From: Anaerolineaceae bacterium
GTDB lineage: Bacteria; Chloroflexota; Anaerolineae; Aggregatilineales; Phototrophicaceae
Reading direction: 5' to 3'
Assembly (NCBI GenBank): GCA_020634165.1
Contig: JACKCF010000001.1
Location: 1,798,001 to 1,862,000, forward strand
Length of the DNA stretch: 64,000 bases
The number at the start of each line of letters is the position of its first letter. Position 1 is the stretch's first letter. This document shows positions 35,703-43,578 of this stretch, in pieces. A model generated the notes under the pieces. The model did no database searches and was not told the DNA's origin. It worked only from the letters and a program-made list of their open reading frames with translations. The translations under genes and the position numbers were made by a program.

Positions 35703-36695
35703 TCACTTGAAGTAGGGTAGCACTTCTTGGCTCAATGCCTCAATTGCGGCTTCGACATCCGGCCCCAGTGGTGGCCCAAAGCTGATATGATGGGCACCCA
35801 TCTCGACCAGTTTTTCTACTCGTCCGATGACATCCTGTGCTGTACCATAAATGCCGATTTTGAGCATCGGTTCTGTTACCAGTGCCTTGCCTTTTTCGAT
35901 GTCGTTTTCCTGCATCACGGCTCGGTCGATATCCTCGAAATCAGCATGTGTCAGGCCAAGCTGCTCCAATATCGTCGGACTCATGGCATGGCCATAATAG
36001 GCGATTTTTTCGCGCAGAACATCTTCCGCCGCCTGCCGATCATCCGATATAGAAACCCAGATACACGCCGCAACGTCAATGTTCTCCATCGAACGTCCGG
36101 CTTCTTTGGCTCCTGCTTCAACATGGGGCATGACATTGGCATAGTGCTCCGGCGGGAACAGCAGCGGCAGCCCGCCATCTGCATACTGGCCGATGTCTTG
36201 CAGCATTTTTGGACTCATCGCGCCAATATAAATAGGCACCGACCGTTTTGGCTTAAAGCGCAGATACGCTTCATCGGTCCATTGCAGTGCCTTGCCATCG
36301 AAAGCGGCCCGTTCGCCAGCCATCAATTTCTTGATGACCTGCACCGTTTCGACAGTCGTTGTGCGTGGCAGCCGATGGCCGACCCCGATCCATTCCATAA
36401 AATCGCCAGCACCAGCCGCCAATCCCAGGTTGAACCGCCCCTCGGATAGTTCATCCAGTGTCGCCGCCATCATCGCCATCTCCGCCGGATTCAGCGTGTA
36501 CGGATTGACGATACATGTGCCCACTTCAAGGCGCTCTGTTGCCACCGCAACCGCGCTCAGAATCACGGGTGCACTTCGCAGGAACAGGTCATCACTCACC
36601 CAGAATTGGTCGAATCCACCTGCCTCGGCCTGTTGCGCTAACGTCACATAAGTCTTGACAGGGTGGTCGTTGTTGAGCCGTAAGCTGAATTTCAC
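35703..36695 (-). CDS. LLM-class (probably F420-dependent) oxidoreductase
   Basis: A bacterial luciferase-like TIM barrel of the F420-dependent reductase type, near the methylene-tetrahydromethanopterin reductase (Mer) shape. Signs are the N-terminal AEAGGFDQFWVSDDLFLR, VATERLEVGTCIVNPYTLNP, the ELSEGRFNLGLAAGAGDFMEW loop, and VPIYIGAMSPKMLQDIGQYADG. Whether the cofactor is F420 or FMN cannot be decided from sequence alone; F420 is more likely given the Mer-like features. The 330-residue length is usual. It lies 15 bases after the second LLM gene and directly adjoins the MOSC gene. Confidence 0.9.
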   Translation of the reverse strand: MKFSLRLNNDHPVKTYVTLAQQAEAGGFDQFWVSDDLFLRSAPVILSAVAVATERLEVGTCIVNPYTLNPAEMAMMAATLDELSEGRFNLGLAAGAGDFMEWIGVGHRLPRTTTVETVQVIKKLMAGERAAFDGKALQWTDEAYLRFKPKRSVPIYIGAMSPKMLQDIGQYADGGLPLLFPPEHYANVMPHVEAGAKEAGRSMENIDVAACIWVSISDDRQAAEDVLREKIAYYGHAMSPTILEQLGLTHADFEDIDRAVMQENDIEKGKALVTEPMLKIGIYGTAQDVIGRVEKLVEMGAHHISFGPPLGPDVEAAIEALSQEVLPYFK

Positions 36696-36710
36696 GTCGA
36701 AATCTCTTTA

Positions 36711-37718
36711 CTACTGTTGCCAGAGTGCGAGGGCGGGTAACACCTGTTTACCTAGAATACGGATGCCTTCTGCCGATTGCAGGCCGTGTGGTGTCCCGAA
36801 TTCGACTCGCCGCGCACCCGCTTCAAAAAGTCGCTCACAGTGGGCGATGATGTCCGCTGCATTGCCAGCGAAGGCGAATCGCTCTAGCAATTCGTCCGAA
36901 ATCAACGCCGCCGCGCTGTCAAGATCGTCCTGTTCCACCAGCCGTTGAATTCGTACAAGCAAGTCTGGCTCGATTTCCAGTGTAGGGTCTAGTCCGGCGA
37001 TCACGGGCAAATACATGGCGACTGAGCGCCTTGCCGCTGCCCTGGCTTGCTCCCGATCCTCATCAATGACGCTCACCGCACCAATCACCACGCCGACTGT
37101 GCCGACAGATCGACCAGCTTGTTGTTCACCCGCAGCGATATAGCCCTGAATCACGGGCACAATATCTGGATTCGCTGATCCGCCCACTTTGACTTCATCA
37201 GCAATTTCACCAGCGACCGCGCATAATCGCTTACCCCAGGTCCCAATCAACAGCGGAATGCGCTCGTCCGGCAGCGGATAGGGCGCTTTTACATGGTCCG
37301 CTAGCTTATAGACCTCGCCGTCATAGCCGCTTTCACCAGCCAGCAGCCGCATGACGACCTCTGCCGCTTCCCGAATCGACTGCACGGCGGGCTTATCCTC
37401 ATGAATGCCATGATCTTCCAGCCAGGCCCCGCGTGCCAACCCAATGTATGTGCCCGCTTGGGCGACGTCGGCCAGCAAAGCCGCCTGCGCCGCAATATCA
37501 ATCGGGTGCATCCGTGATGGGCTGATAGCTGCGGCCCCTAATCTGGCATGCTCAATATAGGGTGCCATCAGCAGCAGCGGCCCGTAGCTCGGATGATAAG
37601 GCGCATCACAGTAGACCGTTACCGCATCAAAGGCATACTGATTTACCAGTTTCGCCAGCGCGATATAGTCTGCCGCGCGTTTGTCTGTCTGGAAGGCAAT
37701 GCTCAGTTCGTGGATCAT
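36711..37718 (-). CDS. Second LLM-class oxidoreductase
   Basis: A paralogue of the adjacent LLM protein with the same TIM-barrel layout: NQYAFDAVTVYCDAPYHPSYGPLL at the start (split here), IEHARLGAAAISPSRMHPID, GTYIGLARGAWLEDHGI, and IPLLIGTWGKRLCAVAGEIADEVKVGG. The two are only distantly alike, so they may act on different substrates or form a heteromeric pair. Its start overlaps the TIGR04076 gene stop by 4 bases (ATGA), a sign of coupled translation. No F420 synthesis genes are in the window. Confidence 0.88.
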   Translation of the reverse strand: MIHELSIAFQTDKRAADYIALAKLVNQYAFDAVTVYCDAPYHPSYGPLLLMAPYIEHARLGAAAISPSRMHPIDIAAQAALLADVAQAGTYIGLARGAWLEDHGIHEDKPAVQSIREAAEVVMRLLAGESGYDGEVYKLADHVKAPYPLPDERIPLLIGTWGKRLCAVAGEIADEVKVGGSANPDIVPVIQGYIAAGEQQAGRSVGTVGVVIGAVSVIDEDREQARAAARRSVAMYLPVIAGLDPTLEIEPDLLVRIQRLVEQDDLDSAAALISDELLERFAFAGNAADIIAHCERLFEAGARRVEFGTPHGLQSAEGIRILGKQVLPALALWQQ

Positions 37719-38032
37719 GTCAGGTCGTCGCTGTTCATGGTTCGCTTGTTGATGCGCTCAATCCGCATGATGAGCCGCTCATCCGGGTCAGGGCAGGCGA
37801 TCAGTGAATCGCGCTCCAGCCAATCACCCGCTGTTAGCTCGCGCTGTTTGGCGGCCAGCAGCGGCAGCACAGCACTCAGGGCATAGATGCAAAAATGCTT
37901 GCCTTCCGGTATGCGCAGCTTACTGCTTTCAACCAGCTCAAAGTAGTCACCTACCTGCATGCCACATACCGAACGCCCTTCAATAGCCTCAACGGTGATG
38001 CGCAGATCATATAGCTCAAAATGTGTGCTCAT
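37715..38032 (-). CDS. TIGR04076-family protein
   Basis: A small protein of the TIGR04076 family, function unknown, often found next to oxidoreductases. The family traits are a VGDYFELVESSKLRIPEGKHFC-like start (the GDxFE, then PEG and a Cys), YALSAVLPLLAAKQREL, and the terminal CPDPDERLIMRIERI. The first frame codon is TTG at 38038, but ATG at 38032 is the better start although it lacks a clear ribosome site. It heads the operon TIGR04076-LLM-LLM-MOSC, and is divergent from the DUF5706 gene with about 160 bases between. Confidence 0.85.
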   Translation of the reverse strand: MSTHFELYDLRITVEAIEGRSVCGMQVGDYFELVESSKLRIPEGKHFCIYALSAVLPLLAAKQRELTAGDWLERDSLIACPDPDERLIMRIERINKRTMNSDDLT

Positions 38033-38195
38033 GGCCAAATTTCATGTTATGGAACCAACCAAGGGAGTATAGACAATGGCGCCGATACTTACCAAATACC
38101 AAGTTTTTATAGGTCTTTATTTGGCACAGTTGATATTGTCCTGTATAACAAATACCTAACTCTTGCTGCCCCATCACAACCAATGGATGCAATAC

Positions 38196-38765
38196 ATGCC
38201 TGCCAATGACATCACTCCTTCGCCCGAAGTAGTTACCTTGCGCTCAGCCACGCTGGATTACACGCGCATACTTAATCTGCAAAGTGCGGAGATGGACAAT
38301 TCCATCCGCCATGCCGATCTCAAAGCACAGCTTATCCTCGGTGTTGATGCCATCCTGCTGGCGACCATCGAAATCTTCCCTTTTGATAGCATTGACCCGC
38401 TCTTCAGCAATGGGGCGTCGATTATCTCACGGCTGATTGTCTTGCTAGAACTCATCGTGGTGATGGGCTTGGCGATTTCGCTTGTGACGGCCTTGCTGAC
38501 CATCTTGCCGCGCTTTAACCCCGCCAAAAGTGTCACCAATCTATTCTTCTTTGGTGATATCACCCGCATGTCGCAGGCGGAGTACATCTCCACTTATATG
38601 GATACGCCTGAAGACGACATCAAAATAGCCATCCTCGCCCAGATACATGCGAAATCGTTCATTGTGACCAAGAAATTCTGGCGTGTTCGTTATAGCCTGC
38701 TGGCACTCCTGATTGCCGTCATGGCCTGGGCGCTTGTGGCCGTCTTCTCGCTGATGACAGGCTAA
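38196..38765 (+). CDS. DUF5706 (Pycsar effector, PycTM-like) membrane protein
   Basis: It matches the layout of the PycTM effector family (DUF5706), which in Pycsar anti-phage systems senses cCMP or cUMP and damages the membrane. Visible are an ADLKAQLILGVDAILLATIE start, two hydrophobic helices (RLIVLLELIVVMGLAI), the FFFGDITRMSQAEYI motif, the AQIHAKSFIVTKKFWRVRYSLL part and a final helix. No nucleotide cyclase gene is near, so it is an orphan here. The start chosen is ATG at 38196; other ATGs lie at 38163 and 38184. The gene lies between the TIGR04076 operon (divergent) and hxlR (convergent). Confidence 0.75.
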   Translation: MPANDITPSPEVVTLRSATLDYTRILNLQSAEMDNSIRHADLKAQLILGVDAILLATIEIFPFDSIDPLFSNGASIISRLIVLLELIVVMGLAISLVTALLTILPRFNPAKSVTNLFFFGDITRMSQAEYISTYMDTPEDDIKIAILAQIHAKSFIVTKKFWRVRYSLLALLIAVMAWALVAVFSLMTG

Positions 38766-38771
38766 ATTTTC

Positions 38772-39143
38772 CTAATTCTGGCTATCATACTTCTGCTGTG
38801 CATACGCGACCGCATCCAGATGATCTTCTGCCCAGACCATCAGCGCACTCAGCGGCCCTGTGAGTGTTTCACCAAGCGGCGTCAGCGAATACTCCACGCG
38901 CGGTGGCACCTCTGGATACACCGTGCGCTCAACGAGGCCATCCCGCTCCAGATTGCGTAAGGTCTGCGTCAGCATCTTCTGAGAAATGCCGCCAATCCGC
39001 CGCCGTAATTCGGAAAAGCGCATGGTATGGCCATCCAGCAGACCAATCACCAGCGTCGTCCACTTATCGCCAATCAGATTCAAGATTTGCCGACTGGGGC
39101 AATCGCCCACATACGGGTTTGCTTTCTGACCATTAGTTTCCAT
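38772..39143 (-). CDS. HxlR-family transcriptional regulator
   Basis: A winged-helix regulator of the HxlR/YodB type. The recognition region is LIGDKWTTLVIGLLDGHTMRFSELRRRIGGISQKMLTQTLRNLE, seen here in pieces, then DGLVERTVYPEVPPRVEYSLTPLG. The N-terminal CPSRQILNLIGDKW contains the Cys that HxlR-type sensors use for electrophile or redox sensing. It is divergent from an NAD(P)-binding SDR gene, an arrangement typical for a regulator controlling the enzyme next to it; two palindromic sites lie between. Confidence 0.95.
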   Translation of the reverse strand: METNGQKANPYVGDCPSRQILNLIGDKWTTLVIGLLDGHTMRFSELRRRIGGISQKMLTQTLRNLERDGLVERTVYPEVPPRVEYSLTPLGETLTGPLSALMVWAEDHLDAVAYAQQKYDSQN

Positions 39144-39156
39144 AGAGTAACTACCT

Positions 39157-39205
39157 CACTTCAAAGTGCCTACTTCCCATTTTATACTAAGTCACTTATA
39201 GTGAC
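39157..39205. promoter_or_regulatory. Two palindromic operator candidates between hxlR and the SDR gene
   Basis: Site 1 is CACTTCAAAGTG (39157-39168). Site 2 is GTCACTTATAGTGAC (39191-39205). Both share the half-site CACT/AGTG with 4- and 3-base centres. Site 2 lies 35 bases before the GTG start of the SDR gene, and site 1 lies 14 bases before the hxlR start. This is the usual layout for autoregulation by HxlR. Confidence 0.65.
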
Positions 39206-39240
39206 CATTGAGATTATTTAGCACATATGGAGGTGCACAG

Positions 39241-40131
39241 GTGTCAGAAAATCCAACCATTCTCGTAACAGGTGCCTCGGGCCAGTTGGGCCGGATTGTC
39301 CTTGAACAATTGCTTGAAGCCAAAGCTCCTAACATCATTGCTACCACCCGCAGCCCGGAAAAACTCGCAGATTTTGCCGCCAGGGGAGTTGAGGTCCGCG
39401 TCGCTGACTTCGATGATCCTCAGTCACTTTTGACAGCATTCTCAGGGGCGGACCGCCTTTTGCTCATCAGCACCGATGCGCTTGATGAACCTGGTAAACG
39501 TCTGCGCCAGCATGAAGCCGCTGTCAGCGCTGCCCAGGAAGCAGGCGTATCGCATGTGGTCTATACCTCACTGATGAACGCTGATGACTCGCCCGTGACC
39601 TTCGCCCCCGATCATGCTGGCACAGAAAAGGCACTCGCAGCCAGTAGCATGAGCTATACCATCCTGCGCGAAAGTCTGTACATGGAACTGCTCATCGGTG
39701 AGCTAAATCTGGCGCTCAAGATAGGCGGGCTGTATAACGCCAGGGGTGACGGCAAAACAGCATACGTCACGCGCCACGACATTGCCCGTGCAGCCGTAGC
39801 CGATTTGACCTCATCCTTTGATGGCCGCCGCACACTTGACGTCACCGGACCGACCGCGCTTTCTTCAGCCGATATCGCCCAGATTGCGGGCACGCTCATG
39901 GGAACACCCATAGCCTACAATCCCATTCCGTTGGAAGCTGTCATCCAGGGTATGGTTGATGCCGGCCTGCCCAAACCAGTCGCCGAGGTTTTTGCATCGT
40001 TCGATACAGCTATTGCCCAGGGCAAACTTGGACCTGCATCCACAACAGTGGAAGACCTCTCTGGAATCAAGCCAACCAGCATCACCGACTTCCTGACTGT
40101 GCACAAAGGCGCACTCGTCAACGCCGACTAA
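39241..40131 (+). CDS. NmrA-like SDR-family NAD(P)H-binding protein
   Basis: An atypical short-chain dehydrogenase of the NmrA/QOR2 type. It has the nucleotide motif VTGASGQLGRIVLEQLL (TGxxGxxG), IATTRSPEKL, VRVADFDDPQSL and DRLLLISTDA. Such proteins are usually NADPH:quinone reductases or redox sensors. The GTG at 39241 follows GGAGGTGCACAG, so it is preferred over the ATG at 39208, which has no SD. The divergent hxlR gene and the operator palindromes suggest induction by reactive electrophiles or quinones. The length of about 297 is normal. Confidence 0.93.
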   Translation: MSENPTILVTGASGQLGRIVLEQLLEAKAPNIIATTRSPEKLADFAARGVEVRVADFDDPQSLLTAFSGADRLLLISTDALDEPGKRLRQHEAAVSAAQEAGVSHVVYTSLMNADDSPVTFAPDHAGTEKALAASSMSYTILRESLYMELLIGELNLALKIGGLYNARGDGKTAYVTRHDIARAAVADLTSSFDGRRTLDVTGPTALSSADIAQIAGTLMGTPIAYNPIPLEAVIQGMVDAGLPKPVAEVFASFDTAIAQGKLGPASTTVEDLSGIKPTSITDFLTVHKGALVNAD

Positions 40132-40137
40132 CTAAAT

Positions 40138-40172
40138 AAAAACAGGGTCGCTCCGATGAGCGGCCCTGCCAT
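40138..40172 (-). terminator. Terminator shared by the SDR and yceI genes
   Basis: CAGGGTCGCTC (40143-40153) pairs with GAGCGGCCCTG (40158-40168), with one T-G pair. On the minus strand TTTTTATTT follows, so it clearly serves yceI; the plus-strand side is weaker. Confidence 0.75.
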
Positions 40173-40191
40173 CCGTTACTGAGGCTATGTA

Positions 40192-40863
40192 TTATGCCTT
40201 CTGTAAGATGACCAGAAATTCGATTTCGGCATCATTCTCAATTCCAAACGGGCTTTTTATATCCCAATCTGCTAGCAAAATCGCAGCAGAGCCGGTAGCA
40301 GCTAGCTGAGAACCATCATAGCCACCTGTCAAAGTAAATGTGATGTGATGTGTGATGTTGTTAATGGTAAGGGAACCTTTTGCTTCTGACGAAACGGTCT
40401 GGCCATCCGTAGATAGCTGAGTAACATCAACAGGATCGGACAATTCAAATGTTGCGTAAGGATAGTTAATCATATCCACTACACGTTCAAGATTGTTGGA
40501 TTTTTCATTGATTGTGATGACAACCTTACTGAGATCGACCTGAAACGATGCCGACGTGATTGTCCCGCTGGAGATATCTACTAAGCCTGTGATAGCATGG
40601 GTTCGACCAACCATAGTACCGCGCTGAAGTAGAAAATATTCGCCGATACGAAAACCAGCTACTGAGTCACTTACGACTGTCCAGGTCCCATCAGGTATCG
40701 GCACGACGCCGTTTCCGTCTGCTTCGTTTAGCTGAGGTAGCTCTAGAGCCGGTAAAGGTGTGCCAATGATATATTGGGACAACATCACTGGCAGTACAAC
40801 GATAGAAGCTATAAGGATAATGATGATAATGATCGCCACTTTGAACACCCTCGCCATTCTCAT
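40192..40863 (-). CDS. YceI-family lipid-binding protein, membrane-anchored
   Basis: A lipocalin-like YceI domain that binds isoprenoids or other lipids in the periplasm. Residues 8-35 are a hydrophobic anchor (VAIIIIIILIASIVVLPVM). The domain shows DGTWTVVSDSVAGFRIGE, VDISSGTITSASFQVDLS, MINYPYATFELSDPV, and LTINNITHHITFTLTG (family LtikG.tkpvt). The protein is normal in length with an extra N-terminal anchor. AGAGAGGATT precedes the ATG. It is transcribed toward the SDR terminator, and downstream of the PNPOx-like genes on the same strand. Confidence 0.93.
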   Translation of the reverse strand: MRMARVFKVAIIIIIILIASIVVLPVMLSQYIIGTPLPALELPQLNEADGNGVVPIPDGTWTVVSDSVAGFRIGEYFLLQRGTMVGRTHAITGLVDISSGTITSASFQVDLSKVVITINEKSNNLERVVDMINYPYATFELSDPVDVTQLSTDGQTVSSEAKGSLTINNITHHITFTLTGGYDGSQLAATGSAAILLADWDIKSPFGIENDAEIEFLVILQKA

Positions 40864-41005
40864 GTGTTAATCCTCTCTGTTGTAAATGACATCATTGACA
40901 CAGCAATTTCTGTGCTCTCAGAGATACCAATTCAAAATTTGGACATGGTTCTGCTTCAAATTGCAGGCTTAGACGTTTCAGCTTGTAGACGTTTTGGGGA
41001 ACATA

Positions 41006-41461
41006 TTAGATGAACTCTATATGCTGTGGTGTAACCTCAATAACACATCCTGGCCCTTTTTCATCGCTTTGGGCACGATATTTGCGAACCAATGTAAAAA
41101 GGTGTAGATGAAGCGCGTGGTTGAGGAGTCCTCCAGGGGAGAGCACATATTTTAGCGCCATCTTTCGATCCCGAAGCCGCAAGGCGGCGTCATCTGTTCG
41201 TATGGTTGCAGTACCCATGATCCTAAGAATTCGAGGATCACTCTTTTGTTTTTCGTACTGCAAAAGAATGCAGACGTGAGAATCGTTGCTGACCTCACGA
41301 GCAGCAAGCGTCCAGGTTGATGTCCCTAACCAGATTTTTCCGTTCACATAATTGAAATACAACGGGGTAATGCTAGGCCGTCCGCTGCATGATACTGTGG
41401 ATATACGCGCAACCATCGCCTGACGAAAGAACATCTGAACTTCTGGATGATCAATGTTCAT
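41006..41461 (-). CDS. PNPOx-like (pyridoxamine 5'-phosphate oxidase fold) protein
   Basis: A flavin- or F420-type split-barrel protein: FFRQAMVARISTVSCSGRPSITPLYFNYVNGKIWLGT, read in pieces, with the later KSDPRILRIMGTATIRTDD. The domain fits the Rv1155-like F420-binding or PNPOx-like families. The frame is open to 41623, but the upstream part is covered by the preceding gene. ATG at 41461 overlaps the preceding stop (41451) and starts MNIDHPEVQ, so I use it. The protein is likely a reductase or a ligand-binding partner; the substrate is unknown. Confidence 0.82.
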   Translation of the reverse strand: MNIDHPEVQMFFRQAMVARISTVSCSGRPSITPLYFNYVNGKIWLGTSTWTLAAREVSNDSHVCILLQYEKQKSDPRILRIMGTATIRTDDAALRLRDRKMALKYVLSPGGLLNHALHLHLFTLVRKYRAQSDEKGPGCVIEVTPQHIEFI

Positions 41462-41837
41462 CGTCGACCTGATGTATTGTGCCGTAGTCCCACGCAATCG
41501 TTCTCGATGGCGCCAATATGAACCAGGCATAATCTGCTGAAGTGCTGAAAACTGGCAGAGCAGGCTGGACGGACCCGCGAATGTAAATGGCACGAAGATC
41601 GAAATAGTAGATGCCTTCATCAACTAGAAGTACAACTTCTTGCCCCGTATCTGGACGTTGAGCCGCAGATTGTGGGATAGCAATCCAATACTGATCTTCA
41701 TGCCATTTCAACAGTATGGGTTGTGCCCAGGCCCGGTCGTCACTGGCAAAGGCAATGCACGCTCGCGGAACTCTTTGAAGTAAATCCTGCGCCAATGCAG
41801 GATCAATTTTGGGGGTAACTTGTACCATGAATAACAC
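41451..41837 (-). CDS. Short PNPOx-like protein
   Basis: A 128-residue protein with a pattern like one half of a split barrel: VPRACIAFASDDRAWAQPILLKWHEDQYWIAI (in pieces) and AIYIRGSVQPALPVF. It resembles the adjacent PNPOx-like protein only weakly and may be a partner or a divergent duplicate. It overlaps the next gene by 11 bases, so translation is probably coupled. The start is an ATG at 41837 or at 41828, after AAGGAGG. It follows the araC gene by about 85 bases. Confidence 0.55.
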   Translation of the reverse strand: MLFMVQVTPKIDPALAQDLLQRVPRACIAFASDDRAWAQPILLKWHEDQYWIAIPQSAAQRPDTGQEVVLLVDEGIYYFDLRAIYIRGSVQPALPVFSTSADYAWFILAPSRTIAWDYGTIHQVDDEH

Positions 41838-41921
41838 CTCCTTGCCTTTTCAAGAGAATAGGCTAAGGCGGTGGTAGATTCTATGACATACCTGCGAAAA
41901 TTATCAAAAATGTGCGGTGTT

Positions 41922-42821
41922 TTAGATAATTCTCCGAAAGGCTTTTGGGGTCAGTCCAGTATGACGCTTGAATACTTGTGTTAGATGGCTCTGATCAGCA
42001 AACCCACTTGCAATAGCAACTTCAGCCAGCGCGAGTTTGCTGGTTCTCAGGAGATTTTCTGCATATTCCACACGCTGCCGTATCACAAATTGATGAGGGC
42101 TTTCTCCAGTTGCTTCTCGAAATAGGCGGGCAAAATGATAAGGACTGAATCCAACTTGCTGTGCCAATTCTTCAAGCGATAATGGGTGCGTCAGATGTTC
42201 CCAGACATAATTCCTGATTTGCTTCATCTGCCGCTGAGAAAGACCATCACGACGTTCCGGCAGCGATGCTGGGTTTGTGACATAAGTACGCAGGAGATGC
42301 ACAACCAACATATGGGCCGCAGTTTGTGCATATAGCGAGCTGATAGGGGATGGGGTTTCCAGTTCACGCGCTAATGCTAAACCAACCTGTAGTAAGAGGC
42401 GATCTTGAAACCCAATGATCGCCTTGAATCGGACCTTTGAAGGATCACGATCCACAAGTTCTTCAATGGCCTGGGAAAAGATGCGATGACTCAGGTGTAA
42501 TCGAAGAGTCTCCACTGAACCATGTGACTGTGTTTTCCAGCGTATATCTGGGAGTGCGGTTATGGCTGGTTTCAGTATCAGATCGTGCTGTTTAAGTTGA
42601 AATCCTTTACAGGTAGCACAATCGCATTGGGTCAGGTTAGCTACTCCTTGAGTTAAGAGCACAATGGTAATATCGGGTGAGACGGTTTCAGTCCACCGTT
42701 CAGTTTGTGCTGGCTCAAGATAAGACAGGATTTCAATATCCTGCCAACCTAATCCTTTGCTTGAACGAATCAGGCGAGGTCTGGATAATGCTGATGGATC
42801 CTGAATGAGTCGTTCAGGCAA
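41922..42821 (-). CDS. AraC-family transcriptional regulator
   Basis: The C-terminal 100 residues are two helix-turn-helix motifs of the AraC/XylS family: LTHPLSLEELAQQVGFSPYHFARLFREATGE, VRQ(R)VEYAENLLRTSKLALAEVAIASGFADQSHLTQVFKRHTG, shown in parts. The N-terminal part (1-190) is a cupin-like sensor region with CDCATCKGFQLKQHDLILKP, whose three cysteines could bind metal or act as redox sensors. TTG at 42821 follows AAGGGAG, so it is the likely start. It lies 17 bases after the FHA regulator gene on the same strand and is followed by the PNPOx pair, which it may control. Confidence 0.93.
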   Translation of the reverse strand: MPERLIQDPSALSRPRLIRSSKGLGWQDIEILSYLEPAQTERWTETVSPDITIVLLTQGVANLTQCDCATCKGFQLKQHDLILKPAITALPDIRWKTQSHGSVETLRLHLSHRIFSQAIEELVDRDPSKVRFKAIIGFQDRLLLQVGLALARELETPSPISSLYAQTAAHMLVVHLLRTYVTNPASLPERRDGLSQRQMKQIRNYVWEHLTHPLSLEELAQQVGFSPYHFARLFREATGESPHQFVIRQRVEYAENLLRTSKLALAEVAIASGFADQSHLTQVFKRHTGLTPKAFRRII

Positions 42822-42838
42822 TTACAGCTCCCTTAGTA

Positions 42839-43516
42839 TCAGTCCTGCGGATTATCCAGGCGGAACCCATGACCTCGAACAGTGATAATGTACTGCCAGT
42901 CCTCGTCGGTTTCTGCTAACCGATCCCGCAGACGACGCACCAGCGCATCTATGGCTTGCTCACTGACGCCTTCGCCCATCGCTTCTGGCCACACCGTTTC
43001 CACCACTTCCTCACGTGTGCAAACGCGATGCGAATTGGTATAAAGCATTTCCAGCAAGCGATACTGCGGCAAACTCAGCGGCGGATCAAGTTCCTCGTCC
43101 TTGACGAATACGCGCCGTGCTTCTGTGTCGATCTTCAAACGTCCCCGGAAAGCCGCCGAAGGAATCACATCGGGCAGGTCCTGCGTCACCGGTGCCGTAA
43201 TGCCGGAACCGACATAGCGCAGCCGCACTGATAATCCTAAATGTATTTCGTCGCCATCCGTCAGTTCGCGGCTACCCTCCAGACGATTGCCGTTGTGCCA
43301 GGTGCCGTTTTTGCTCTCCAAATCCTCGACGAGATAGGTGTCGCCGGGCAGGCGTTTGATCGCAATATGCTGCCGAGAAATACGGCGGTTTGGAATGACG
43401 ATATCGCAAATATCATCGCGGCCCACTGTCATAACGTCTTTTTCGAGAATGTAGTGCTGTCCGGCCATATCACCGTCAAGGATGACCACTGCCGGATAAT
43501 CTGACGCTTTAGACAT
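42839..43516 (-). CDS. FHA domain-winged helix regulator
   Basis: Residues 8-100 form a forkhead-associated domain that binds phosphothreonine: MTVGRDDICDIVIPNRRISRQHIAIKR (shown in parts), EDLESKNGTWHNGNRL. Residues 125-225 form an OmpR/PhoB-type winged helix: LSLPQYRLLEMLYTN, REEVVETVWPEAMGEGVSEQAIDALVRRLRDRL, TVRGHGFRLDNP. This joins phosphopeptide recognition to DNA binding, so a Ser/Thr kinase is likely upstream in the pathway, but none is in the window. It is followed by araC with a 17-base gap. Confidence 0.93.
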   Translation of the reverse strand: MSKASDYPAVVILDGDMAGQHYILEKDVMTVGRDDICDIVIPNRRISRQHIAIKRLPGDTYLVEDLESKNGTWHNGNRLEGSRELTDGDEIHLGLSVRLRYVGSGITAPVTQDLPDVIPSAAFRGRLKIDTEARRVFVKDEELDPPLSLPQYRLLEMLYTNSHRVCTREEVVETVWPEAMGEGVSEQAIDALVRRLRDRLAETDEDWQYIITVRGHGFRLDNPQD

Positions 43517-43578
43517 AGACGCAATACCTTTCGTTAAAAATCATAGTAGCTACACAAGGCGCCGATGCACTGCGGCTC

